Shown: piece after piece, positions 43,627-54,784 of the stretch
How positions within the stretch are numbered: position 1 is the stretch's first letter
Layout: the number at the start of each line of letters is the position of its first letter
From: JAFECT01 sp963838235
GTDB taxonomy: Bacteria > Pseudomonadota > Alphaproteobacteria > Caulobacterales > Caulobacteraceae
Direction: 5' to 3'
DNA length: 64,000 bases
Assembly (NCBI GenBank): GCA_963838235.1
Contig: CAWIQJ010000005.1
Span: 62,001 to 126,000, forward strand
Program-made: the position numbers and the translations under genes
The notes under the pieces: model-generated
Seen by the model: only the letters and a program-made list of their open reading frames with translations
The model's database searches: none
What the model was told of the DNA's origin: nothing

Positions 43627-45628
43627 ATGAGCGGGTCCGACCACAACCCCGGTGAGGTCAAGGACGGTTCCCCGCGGGAAACCTTCCGGGCCGATCTTCT
43701 GCACCAGCGCGACCGTCGCCTCAACGGGTTCCGCCGCGGGCTGATCGCCGCGGGCGTGGCGGCGCTCATGCTGCTGATCGTAGGCTCGGCGGCGGCCTGG
43801 CGCTGGTATTTCGGCGATCTCCCGGAAATTCCACCGACCAGCCGGCTCGCCGGCCTGGGCCAGGCGCCGGGCATGACCTTCATCGACATGGACGGCCGCG
43901 TGCTGGCCACGCGCGGCGCCAAGTACGGCGCGCCGGTGCATCTGAAGGCGTTGCCGCCCTATGTGCCGCTGGCGTTTCTCGCCGCGGAGGACCGCAGGTT
44001 CCGCGATCACGGGGCGGTGGACCTCTGGGGCATCACGCGCGCGTTCGCGGCCAACCTCGGCGCCGGTCGCACGGTCGAGGGCGGATCGACCCTCGACCAG
44101 CAACTCGCGCGCGGCCTGTTCCTCGGACCCGAGCGCACCATCAAGCGCAAGCTGCAGGAGATCGTGCTCGCCTATCAGCTCGAACACCGGCTCGGGAAGG
44201 ACGGCATCCTCGAGCTCTATCTGAACCGCGTCTATCTCGGCGAGAACGCCTTCGGCATCGACGCGGCGTCGCGCGCCTATTTCGGCAAGCCGGCGAGCCA
44301 GCTCAGCCTCACCGAAGCCGCGGTGCTGGCAGGCCTGCCCAAGGCGCCGTCGAAGCTCGGCCCGATGCACGACGAAGCCGCTGCGTTGAAGCGCGGCCGT
44401 CTGGTGCTCGATCGTATGCGCCGCGAAGGCTGGATCAGCCTCGCCGATGAACGCACGGCGGATCAGGCGCCGGTGACCTTGGCGCAACATGAACCTGAAG
44501 GCGATCTCGGCTGGGCCTACGATCTCGCCGCCGCCCAGGCGCATTCGGACGCGGGGGTGCAGTCGCGGCGACCTGATCGTGCGCATCACCCTCGATCCGG
44601 CCTTGCAGAAGTCGGTCGCCGGCGTGGTGCGCGACGCCCTGGGCGGCGAGGGCCGTCGCGTGGGGGCGAGTCCAGGCGGCGCTGGTGTTGCTGGCGCCCG
44701 ACGGCGCCATCCGCGTCCTGATCGGCGGCAGGGACCACCACGACAGTCCCTTCGACCGCGCCACCCAGGCGCGCCGCCAGCCGGGTTCCTCGTTCAAGCC
44801 TTTCGTGTGGGCGGCGGCGCTGGAGAGCGGCGACAAGCCCACCGACTTCCGCTCGACCCAACGCATCGCGTTCGGGCCGTGGTCACCAACGATCACGCGA
44901 GCGCGGCGTCGCTCACCCTCGCCGACGCCCTGGCGCAGTCGAGCAACAACGTCTCAGTGCGCCTGACCAGCGAGACGGGCGCCAAGACGGTCGCGGCCCT
45001 GGCGGGACGCTTCGGGGTCAGCGGCCTGCCGGCAGAAGCCGGGCCTGTCGCTCGCACTCGGCGCCTACGAGGTGACGCTGCTGGAAATGACGGGCGCCTA
45101 CCAGGTGTTCCAGTCGGGCGGCCGAACGGTCAGGCCTTATCTGGTGGCCGAGATGGCCAAGCGCGACGGGACGTTCTTATCGCCGCCCCATCGGCCGGCT
45201 TCAGCAGGTCGATGACCCGTGAAGACGCGCGAGATGATTCGATGATGAGGGCGTGATCACAGCACGGCACCGGCCGCGCGGCCGTTCGGCGCCCGCCGCC
45301 GGCAAGACCGGCACCACGCAGGAGAACCACGACGCCTGGTTCGTCGGCTTCACGCCGGACTGGGTCTGCGGGCGTGTGGGTCGGCAACGACGACGGCCGC
45401 CCAATGAAGGGCGTGGCCGGCGGCGAGCTGCCGGCGGAGATCTGGCGGCGGATGATGGTGCGGCCCACCAGGACCTGCCGGTGCGCGACTTCCCTGCGCC
45501 GGACAAGCCCGACGCGCCTGTGACCGACGCGCAAGCCAAGGAGACGGGGTGTTCGCCGACCGTTCGGCCTTCCGACGAACCCTGGCGGCGGAGTTCGCGC
45601 GCGATGCGGCCGGCTCAGGCGCGCAGCC

Positions 45629-45632
<4 letters not shown>
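43627..45632 (+). pseudogene. Class A penicillin-binding protein (glycosyltransferase/transpeptidase), multiply frameshifted
   Basis: The first 310 residues are intact: a membrane anchor (about residues 38-60) and a GT51 glycosyltransferase domain with AFLAAEDRRFRDHGAVD, GGSTLDQQLARGLFL and KRKLQEIVLAYQLE. From about 44566 the reading frame changes repeatedly (extra bases near 44566, 44671 and 45042, a missing base near 44878, and more around 45180-45260). The transpeptidase motifs survive in shifted frames: SxxK in PGSSFKPF (about 44790), SxN in QSSNN (about 44940) and KTGT (about 45304). It polymerises and cross-links peptidoglycan. The stop overlaps the next start (ATGA). Either a sequencing artefact or, less likely, a recent pseudogene. 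Confidence 0.85.
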
Positions 45633-47444
<1,812 letters not shown>

Positions 47445-47460
47445 GTGGCATATTTGCCAC
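47445..47460. other. Short palindrome after the ABC-F gene
   Basis: GTGGCA-TATT-TGCCAC begins immediately after the stop codon. The hairpin is short and has no U tract, so terminator function is doubtful. The rest of the gap to 47561 shows nothing else. Confidence 0.4.
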
Positions 47461-47561
47461 ATTGCCTCTTGCGCGCGGCGGCAAATCCCTTACCTCCCTG
47501 GGGTCTTCGGCGGTCGCATCCGCGACCGGCCGTCGTCTCCCATCCCTAGTCCGAGAGCAGA

Positions 47562-48508
47562 GTGGCGCAGGACCCCTATCAGGAACTGGGCGTCGCGCAA
47601 GGGGCGAGCGCGGACGAGATCAGGAAGGCCTTCCGCAAGCTCGCCAAGCAGCTACCACCCGGACCACAACCCGGGCGACAAGGCGGCCGAGGAGCGGTTC
47701 AAGCGGGTCTCGGCCGCCTTCGACCTGCTGGGCGACGAGGACAAGCGCAAGAAGTTCGACCGCGGCGAGATCGACGCCGACGGGCGCGAGACGATGCGCG
47801 GCTTCGGCGGCGGCGGCCCGTTCGGCCGGCGCGGCCCGGGCGGCCGGCCCGGCGCCAGCGGCTTCGGCCGGGCGGCGCCGCAGTTCGAGGACGTCGACCT
47901 CGAGCGACATCCTCGGCGAGATGTTCGGCGGCCGCGGCGGCGCGCGGCGGCGGCGGGTTCAGGCTTCGGCGGCCGCCGGCCAGCGCGGCGCCGACGTGCG
48001 CGCCCGGCTCGAAATCGACCTCGAGGACGCCATCAACGGCGGCGCGAAGCGGATCGGCTTCTCCGACGGGCGCACGCTCGACGTCACCATCCCCAAGGGC
48101 GCGGCCGACGGCCAGGTGCTGCGGCTGAAGGGCCAGGGCTCGCCGGGCCGCGCCGGGGCCCGGCGACGCGCTGATCGAGCTGGCCATCCGGCCGCATCCG
48201 ATCTTCCAGCGCGAGGGCGACAACCTGGTCATGGACCTGCCGGTCTCGGTGCCCGACGCGGTGCTGGGCGGCAAGGTCGAGGCGCCGACGCCCGGACGGC
48301 CCGGTGACGCTGAACGTGCCCAAGGGCTCCAACTCCGGCTCGACCCTGCGGCTGAAGGGCAAGGGCGTGCACGACGCCGCGACGGCGGCGCGGCGACCTG
48401 ATGGCGCGGCTGGTGGTGACCCTGCCGGACAAGCCCGACCCGGAACTCGAAAGCTTCGCCGAGGCCTGGCGCAAGGAGCGGCCCTACACGCCCCCGCCGA
48501 AGGGCTGA
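47562..48508 (+). pseudogene. J-domain co-chaperone (CbpA/DnaJ-like), multiply frameshifted
   Basis: The start encodes a J domain: DPYQELGVAQGASADEIRKAFRKLAKQ, then, after one extra base near 47651, YHPDHNPGDKAAEERFKRVSAAFDLLGDEDKRKKFD with the essential HPD. A Gly/Phe-rich region follows, and after more shifts the C-terminal substrate-binding domains (ARLEIDLEDAINGGAKRIGFSDGRTLDVTIPKG; FQREGDNLVMDLPVSVPDAVLGGKVEAPTP). No zinc finger is present, so it is a type B J protein such as CbpA. At least five indels occur. The GTG at 47562 is used. Confidence 0.85.
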
Positions 48509-48571
48509 AACCCCTGGCTGGATCGGCCTATACCCGCGCACTGTTCAGCCGCTATTCAGGGGCCCGGCCTA

Positions 48572-49010
48572 ATGTGCCAGCGCATGAGACGTGTCCTTGC
48601 CGTTCTGGCCGCCGGCCTCCTGAGCCTCGCTCCGGTCGCCGTCATGGCCCAGCATCGCCCGCCGCACGGCGGCGCGTGGCGGCGGCATGCGTCCGCACGG
48701 CCCGATGGGCAGGCCGGCGCCGCAGCGCAGGCCCGGCGGTCCGCCCGCCGGCTATCCGCGTCCGGGCGGCGCCGGCTGGAGGTTCCGCAGGTACCTGTGC
48801 GCGCGGCCCGGCGGCCGCATGTCCGCTTGGCCGGCGTGATCGAGTCAGATGCATCGCCGCTTCCCTGGCGGGCGCAGCTCGACGCGGGCCTGGAGACTAC
48901 GGCGGGCGCGCAGGTCTATCGCGTGCGCTGGACACACCGGAGACGGCCGGCGCGTCGATTATATGGTCGATGCCGCAGACCGGCGCGATCCTGGGCGTAG
49001 GAGGACTAGA
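48572..49010 (+). pseudogene. Exported PepSY-like protein, frameshifted
   Basis: The N-terminus is a clear signal peptide (RRVLAVLAAGLLSLAPVAVMAQ). The body is broken by indels; in shifted frames one reads an Arg/Pro/Gly-rich part and then a C-terminal DYGGRA...YRVRWT...GRRVDYMVDA...TGAILGV, the pattern of a PepSY domain. PepSY proteins often lie before FeuP/PhoP-type two-component genes, as here. The exact end cannot be fixed because of the frameshifts. It precedes the response regulator by a few bases. Confidence 0.55.
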
Positions 49011-49013
49011 CCT

Positions 49014-49697
49014 ATGCGCATCCTGCTCGTCGAAGACGATCCCGATCTCTCCCGTCAGCTGAAACAGGCGCTGGGCGACGCCGGCTACGCCGTCGATCAC
49101 GCGCCGGACGGCGAGGAGGCGCACTTCCTCGGCGAGACCGAGCCCTATGACGCCATCGTGCTCGATCTCGGCCTGCCGAAGATCGACGGCGTCTCGGTGC
49201 TGGAGCGCTGGCGGCGGGACGGGCGTAGCCACGCCGGTGCTGATCCTGACCGCCCGCGGCGCCTGGAGCGAGAAGGTGGCGGGGTTCGACGCCGGCGCCG
49301 ACGACTATCTGACCAAGCCCTTCCACACCGAGGAGCTGCTGGCGCGCCTGCGCGCCCTGCTGCGCCGCTCGGCCGGCCACGCGGCGCCGCGCCTCGGCCT
49401 GCGGCGCGTCTGCGGCTCGATCCGCGCGCCGCCCGCGCCACGGTGAACGGCGAGCCGCTGCGCCTGACCTCGCTGGAATACCGGCTGCTGCACTATCTGA
49501 TGATGCACCAGGGCCGGGTGATCAGCCGCACCGAGCTGGTCGAGCACCTCTACGACCAGGACTTCGACCGCGACTCCAACACCATCGAGGTGTTCGTCGG
49601 CCGCCTGCGCAAGAAGATCGGCGCCGACCGCATCGAGACCGTGCGCGGCCTCGGCTATCGGCTGGTGCCGCTCGCGGGCGAACCCGCTGAAGCCTGA
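49014..49697 (+). CDS. OmpR-family response regulator (PhoP/FeuP-like), two compensating frameshifts
   Basis: About 227 residues. The receiver has LLVEDDPDLSRQL, phospho-Asp in IVLDLGLPKIDG and HFLGETEPYDA, as in FeuP/PhoP. From about 49228 to 49420 the right frame is another one, reading TPVLILTARGAWSEKVAGFDAGADDYLTKPFHTEELLARLRALLRR; the original frame then resumes into the winged helix (LTSLEYRLLHYLMMHQGRVISRTELVEHLYDQDFDRDSNTIEVFVGRLRKKIG). The ATG at 49014 has AGGAGG upstream. Its partner is the sensor kinase nine bases downstream. Confidence 0.88.
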   Translation: MRILLVEDDPDLSRQLKQALGDAGYAVDHAPDGEEAHFLGETEPYDAIVLDLGLPKIDGVSVLERWRRDGRSHAGADPDRPRRLEREGGGVRRRRRRLSDQALPHRGAAGAPARPAAPLGRPRGAAPRPAARLRLDPRAARATVNGEPLRLTSLEYRLLHYLMMHQGRVISRTELVEHLYDQDFDRDSNTIEVFVGRLRKKIGADRIETVRGLGYRLVPLAGEPAEA

Positions 49698-49705
49698 AGC
49701 CCTGC

Positions 49706-51084
49706 ATGCCGCTGAAGCCGCGCGCGCTCGCTGGTCGGCCGGCTGATCTGGCTGGCTGCGGCTGGTCGCTGGCGGCTGTTGCTGGTGACCGGCGGCGCGC
49801 TCACGGCCTTTTCCAAGGCGCCGCGATCGACCAGTTCCAGACCGGCGTCTACGACGTCGCCGAGGGGCTCTACGCGGGCACCTCGGTGAAGAAGACCGGC
49901 GAGGTACGCCCCCGACCAACACCGATGTGCGTTCCACGCGCGCCTTCTCCGGCAGCTACTGGGAGATCGCCGAACCCACGCCGCGCGGGATCAGCGCGCT
50001 GGTGCGCTCGCGTTCGCTGTTGGACCAGGCGCTTCCGCCGCCGCCCGGCGGCGTGGCGGCGCTGGCCACCCACCTCGGGCGCCCGATCTACTACGACGTC
50101 GCCGGACCGCAGAAGACGCACCTGCGTACGGTCGCCCTGATGGCGCTGGTGCAGAACCGCACCGAGCCGCTGATCTTCATGGCGGCCAGGACCGCGCGCC
50201 GGTCGATAAGTCGGTGCGCGATTTCGGCGAGCGTACGGCGCTGTTCCTGGTGGCGCTGGGCGCGGGCCTGGTGCTGGCGGTGGTGTTGCAGGTGCGGGTG
50301 GGCCTGCGGCCGCTGTTCAGTCTGGGGCGAGAGGTCGCCGACGTGCGCATGGGCAAGCCCGACGCGCCTGAGCGAAGCCTATCCGACCGAGCTCGCGCCG
50401 CTGGCGCACGAGATGAACGCGCTGGTGGCCCACAACCAGGAAGTGGTGGAGCGCCAGCGCACCCACGTGGGCAACCTGGCGCACGCGCTGAAGACGCCGC
50501 TGGCGGTGATCACCAGCGAGGCCGAGCACAAGTCGCCCTCTGGCCGAGGTGGTCACGCGTCAGGCCACGGTGATGCACGGCCAGGTCGACCACCACCTGC
50601 GCCGCGCCCGGGCCGCCGCGCGCGCCCAGAAGTCGCGGCGAGCGGCACCCCGGTCGCGCCGGCGCTGGACGAACTGGCCCGCACGCTGGAGCGGATCTTC
50701 CAGGACAAGGGCGTGGTCATCGACTGGCGCGCGCTGCCGAACCTGATGTTCCGCGGCGAACGGCAGGACCTCCTGGAGATCGCCGGCAACGTGCTGGAGA
50801 ACGCCTGCAAGTGGTGCCGCAAGTCGGTCGAGATCGACGCCGCCCTGGTGGCGCCGGGGCTCATGCGCCTGACCGTCGAGGACGACGGGCCGGGCCTTCC
50901 CGACGAACAGCGCGACGAGGTGCTGCAGCGGGGCGCGCGCCTGGACGAGAGCGCGCCGGGCTCGGGCCTCGGCCTTTCCATCGTCGACGAGCTCGCCCGC
51001 GCCTACGGCGGCAAGGTGGCCATGGACCGGTCCAGCCTGGGGGGCCTGAAGGTGATCATCGACCTGCCCGCCGCCGAAGGCTGA
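49706..51084 (+). pseudogene. PhoQ/FeuQ-like sensor histidine kinase, multiply frameshifted
   Basis: Pieces in several frames make a membrane sensor kinase: a first helix (WSLAVLLVTGGALTAFFQG-like, about 49750-49820), a periplasmic domain (SGSYWEIAEPTPRGISALVRSRSLLD), a second helix (TALFLVALGAGLVLAVVLQV), a HAMP-like region, HisKA with HVGNLAHALKTPLAVI, and an intact HATPase from about 50650 with NVLENACKW, EDDGPGLPDEQ and GSGLGLSIVDELA. About six single-base shifts interrupt it, the last near 50640. It would phosphorylate the preceding response regulator. The signal is probably envelope-related, by analogy with FeuPQ. Confidence 0.85.
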
Positions 51085-51166
51085 GTGGGTTCAGCAAGCC
51101 CTTGTTTAACCTTAAGGCCTAGGATGGCCTCGACGGGCGCGTACGGCCCGCTCCAAGGCAAACCCC

Positions 51167-52540
51167 ATGGCCGGTCCCACCTCCGCCCAGCTCGGCGCGG
51201 TCCGGATGCTGATCGAAACCGCCCCCGACCACGCCCTGCGCAGCCTGCACGCGGCGCTGGTCGGCGCGGACAGCGGTCCCATGGCGCGGATCCGCAGCAT
51301 GATCGAAACCGAGCAGGCGGCGCGCCGCCTGCGCGACGCAGTGTTCTCGCCGTTGCTGCCGCTGTTCGGGCCGCAGGGATCGCTCGGCGGGCCGCGGTTC
51401 CCCAAACGGGTCAGCGCAGTGTTGTGGAGCGAATTGCAGCGCCGCGACGCCGCCCTGTTCGAGACGGCGCGCGCGGCCGACGAGGACCGCTACCCGGACG
51501 AGCCGATCCCGCCCGCCTTCGACCAACTCTGCGCCCGCGCCGCCGCGCACCTGCGCGAAACGCCGGAGACTTTCTTCCGAGGCGAGGACGGCGCCCGCTT
51601 CCGAGGCGAGGACGGCGCCCGGTCCGCCGAACAGCTCGCCGCCTTCTTCGATCTCGCCGCCGTCGCGCGCGCGCTGCTTGCGCGCCTGCCCGAGTGGCTC
51701 GGCAAGACCTCGGAGGATCGCACCGCGCAGCTGAAGCTGTTGTTCATGGATGCGGTGGGAATTGCAGTGGACGCGACGCCGCGTCTGCTCGAACTGACGC
51801 TGGCGCACGTGCCTGAACCGTCGAAAATCCTGCGATTGGTCGCCGCAATCACCGACCACGCGGGCGATCGCTATCTGGCGTCTTCCGAACTAGCGAGCTT
51901 TGGCGAACGCCTGCTGGCCGACGTGGACGCCCGCGTCGCGGCGGTAAAGACCTTCGACGCGTCCGGCGGCGCCGCGGCGGCTCAGGCCGCCGCCGACCAC
52001 GTCAATCATGCGGGTGCGATGCTGAGCGAAATCGAAGAGGACATCGAACTGTCCCGCGACGGTCCCTGGGGCGCGCGCGTCGCGGCCGCGCGCAAGGCGC
52101 TGGCCGCCGGCGTGGAATTGCGTCTGCGCGACGTCGAGAGCCAGGTCGCGCACGCCCTGCCGCTGCAGACCGTGCGCATCTCCGGCCGCATGTCCCGCCC
52201 AGCGCCCAAGCTGGGCGCCGAGCCCGACGCGCTCGCGGTCGAACGCGCGCGGGCGCTGGTCGTCTTCCTAGACAAGGTGCGCGCCGCGGCCTCGGCCGGC
52301 GGCTATGGCGCCTTGCGCAACGCGGTGGCCGAGAAGATCGGCGAGCGGCTCAACGTCTATGCCGACGAGGCGCTGCACGCGATCAATTCCGGCGAGGCGC
52401 CCGACCGCGACCGCGCTCTTCGTTACGTCGAGATCGCCGCCGAGTTCCTGGGCTATGCCGAGGGCCCCAAGGCGGCCCAGTCCATTCGCCGCCGGGCCGC
52501 GGTCTCCGGCGGAATCGAGACCTCGCAAGACGTGGCCTGA
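51167..52540 (+). CDS. Large helical protein of unknown function
   Basis: 457 residues, soluble, rich in Ala, Arg, Leu and Glu, without a signal peptide or a fold that I recognise. It is largely helical. An in-frame 24-base tandem duplication at about 51578-51625 gives FRGEDGAR twice. Near the end, RYVEIAAEFLGYAEGPKAAQSIRRR looks like a helical hairpin. A TTTAACCTTAAGG stretch about 60 bases before the start contains TTAA half-sites. It is unbroken, in contrast to the damaged genes to its left, and is followed by ccmI after 45 bases. Confidence 0.7.
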   Translation: MAGPTSAQLGAVRMLIETAPDHALRSLHAALVGADSGPMARIRSMIETEQAARRLRDAVFSPLLPLFGPQGSLGGPRFPKRVSAVLWSELQRRDAALFETARAADEDRYPDEPIPPAFDQLCARAAAHLRETPETFFRGEDGARFRGEDGARSAEQLAAFFDLAAVARALLARLPEWLGKTSEDRTAQLKLLFMDAVGIAVDATPRLLELTLAHVPEPSKILRLVAAITDHAGDRYLASSELASFGERLLADVDARVAAVKTFDASGGAAAAQAAADHVNHAGAMLSEIEEDIELSRDGPWGARVAAARKALAAGVELRLRDVESQVAHALPLQTVRISGRMSRPAPKLGAEPDALAVERARALVVFLDKVRAAASAGGYGALRNAVAEKIGERLNVYADEALHAINSGEAPDRDRALRYVEIAAEFLGYAEGPKAAQSIRRRAAVSGGIETSQDVA

Positions 52541-52585
52541 TCGGATAGGACACCGGCAGCCGCGCAATTCGCGCTACCGGTCATA

Positions 52586-53683
52586 ATGCTCCTCTTCTGG
52601 ATCGCCGCAGCCCTGCTCTCCGCCGCCGCCGTCATGGTGGTGCTCGGCCGCGCCGGCCGCACGACGCCTAAAGCCGCCGAGGCGCCCGATGTTCTGGTGT
52701 ACCGCCGCCATCTGAGCGACCTCGAAGAACAGCGCGAGCGCGGCCTGCTCGACGACCCGGGTTACGCCGCCGCCCGCGCCGAGGCGGCGCGCCGTTTGCT
52801 CGCAGCCAAGGCCGAACCGGACGCTGTACCGGCCAGGCCGCGGGATCGCCGGCGCGACCTGACGGTCGTGCTCGCCTGCGCGGTCGTGACCGTGCTCGCC
52901 GCCGCGGGCGTCTATCTGGCGGTGGGGTCGCCGGGACTTGCGGATCAACCCTACGCCCGGCGCCTGACGACCTGGGAGCAGGTCGTGCGCCGCGAGCCGT
53001 CCAAGCTGACACCGCCCGAGTACGCCGCGCTGTGGAAAGAGGCTGCGCGTCTGCATCCGGGCGATCCGAGGGTGTGGCGCATACTCGGTCTGGCCGACAG
53101 CAAGGCGGGCGATCCCGCCGACGCGGCCGAAGCGTTCGAGAAATCCGTCGCGCTCGACCCGAACAACGCCGTGGCCTGGGCCGGCCTCGGCGACAGTCTC
53201 ACCGAACTGAACGACGGCGAGATTACCGCCGACGCGCAGCAGGATTTCGCGCAAGCCCTGAAGCTCGATCCGACGCTGGTCGAACCGGCCTTGTACCTCG
53301 GTCAGGCCGCCATCGAGTCCGGTCACAAGGACGAGGGACTGAACGCGTGGCGAGCGGTCGCGGCGCGTTGGCCCGCGGGCGACCCGCGACGCGCGGCGCT
53401 GGAACAGGAGATCGCCGCGATAGCGGCGGGCGGGAATCCGAACGTTGCAACCGTCGCGACCGCACCGCCGGACCAACAGGCGCAGATGATCCGCGGCATG
53501 GTGGCGAGCCTCGCGGCGCGGCTGGCGCAGCATCCCGACGACCCTGAGGGCTGGGCGCGGCTGGTGCGCTCCTACGGCGTGCTCGGCGACGCCAAGGCGC
53601 AGGCTGACGCGCTCGTGAAGGCGCGTAAACAGTTCCACGGCCGGCCCGCCGATCTGGCCAAGATCGAAGCCGCCGCTCGCTAG
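52586..53683 (+). CDS. ccmI: Cytochrome c biogenesis protein CcmI (CycH)
   Basis: 365 residues with the CcmI layout: membrane helix 1 (LLFWIAAALLSAAAVMVVL), a cytoplasmic loop with VYRRHLSDLEEQRERGLLDDPGYAAARAEAARRLLA, membrane helix 2 (about residues 92-112), and a periplasmic TPR region (PGDPRVWRILGLADSKAGDPADAAEAFEKSVALDPNNAVAWAGLGDSL). CcmI holds apocytochrome c for heme ligation. The other ccm genes, which normally follow, are absent here. It may be co-transcribed with the preceding unknown gene. Confidence 0.9.
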   Translation: MLLFWIAAALLSAAAVMVVLGRAGRTTPKAAEAPDVLVYRRHLSDLEEQRERGLLDDPGYAAARAEAARRLLAAKAEPDAVPARPRDRRRDLTVVLACAVVTVLAAAGVYLAVGSPGLADQPYARRLTTWEQVVRREPSKLTPPEYAALWKEAARLHPGDPRVWRILGLADSKAGDPADAAEAFEKSVALDPNNAVAWAGLGDSLTELNDGEITADAQQDFAQALKLDPTLVEPALYLGQAAIESGHKDEGLNAWRAVAARWPAGDPRRAALEQEIAAIAAGGNPNVATVATAPPDQQAQMIRGMVASLAARLAQHPDDPEGWARLVRSYGVLGDAKAQADALVKARKQFHGRPADLAKIEAAAR

Positions 53684-53697
53684 AGAAGGATAGTCCG

Positions 53698-54693
53698 ATG
53701 AAACATCGCAGGCTGGGCGCCAACGGTCCCGACGTCTCTGCCCTCGGTCTCGGCTGCATGGGCATGTCCGACCTCTACGGTCCCGCCGATCGCGACGAGG
53801 GGATCGCTACAATTCACGCCGCGCTCGACGACGGTGTGACCCTGCTCGACACCGGTGACTTCTACGGCATGGGACACAACGAGTTGCTCATCTGCGACGC
53901 GCTGAAGGGCCGCGATCGTGACAAGGTGGTGATCAGCGTGAAGTTCGGCGCCTTGCGCGCCTATGACGGAACCTGGCTCGGCTTCGACGCCCGGCCCGAG
54001 GCGGTGAAGACCGCCGTGGCCTACAGCCTGCGCCGCCTCGGCGTCGATCATATCGACATCTACCGTCCCGCGCGGCTCGACCAGAAGGTGCCGATCGAGG
54101 ATACGGTCGGCGCCATCGCCGACCTGGTGAAGGAGGGCCTGGTGCGCCACGTCGGCCTGTCGGAAGTCGGCGCCGACACCATCCGCCGCGCGCACGCGGT
54201 GCATCCGATCACAGACCTGCAGATCGAATATGCGGTGGTGACCCGCAGCCTCGAGGCCAAGGTGCTGCCCACCTGCCGCGAGCTCGGCATCGGCATCACC
54301 GCCTACGGCGTGCTGTCGCGCGGCCTGATCAGCGGTCACTGGGACAAGGCCCGCACGTTCGGCCCCCGCGACATCCGCGCCCATAGTCCGCGCTTTCAGA
54401 AGGACGTGGTCGAGCAGAATTTGGCGTTGGTGGAGGTGTTGCGCGCCATTGCCGACGCCAAGGGCGTGACGGTCACGCAGTTGGCCATCGCCTGGGTCCT
54501 GTCCCGCGGCGACGACATCGTGCCGCTGGTCGGCGCGCGGCGGCGGGACCGTTGGGACGAGGCGAAGGGGGCGTTGGACGTGGTGCTGACGGCGGACGAC
54601 CTTGCCCGCATCGAAGCCGCGGCGCCCGACGGCGCCATCCAGGGAACGCGCTATCCCGAGATGCAGATGAAGTTGTTGGATAGCGAGCGGTAG
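53698..54693 (+). CDS. Aldo/keto reductase
   Basis: 331 residues, a TIM-barrel AKR. MKHRRLGANGPDVSALGLGCMGMSDLYG is the usual start, with catalytic Tyr and Asp in LLDTGDFYGMGHNE and Lys in VVISVKFG. The fourth tetrad residue, normally His in a YQHR-type sequence, is replaced: the segment reads IDIYRPARLDQKVPIEDTVG. C-terminal LVGARRRDRWDEA binds NADP. It reduces aldehydes or related carbonyls. It follows ccmI by 14 bases and is ended by a palindromic repeat. Confidence 0.92.
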   Translation: MKHRRLGANGPDVSALGLGCMGMSDLYGPADRDEGIATIHAALDDGVTLLDTGDFYGMGHNELLICDALKGRDRDKVVISVKFGALRAYDGTWLGFDARPEAVKTAVAYSLRRLGVDHIDIYRPARLDQKVPIEDTVGAIADLVKEGLVRHVGLSEVGADTIRRAHAVHPITDLQIEYAVVTRSLEAKVLPTCRELGIGITAYGVLSRGLISGHWDKARTFGPRDIRAHSPRFQKDVVEQNLALVEVLRAIADAKGVTVTQLAIAWVLSRGDDIVPLVGARRRDRWDEAKGALDVVLTADDLARIEAAAPDGAIQGTRYPEMQMKLLDSER

Positions 54694-54726
54694 CTGCGTT
54701 GGACTCGACGCGACCGCTATAATTTG

Positions 54727-54759
54727 CCGTCACCCTCGGGACAAGCCCGAGGGTGACGG
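54727..54759. repeat. Dispersed palindromic repeat, single unit
   Basis: CCGTCACCCTCGGG-ACAAG-CCCGAGGGTGACGG is a perfect 14-base inverted repeat, the same sequence as the units at 2901 and 10857. It sits between the convergent aldo/keto reductase and sppA genes and probably also acts as a terminator. Confidence 0.9.
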
Positions 54760-54784
54760 AACTAAAAGGGTGTTGCGCGCGCCT

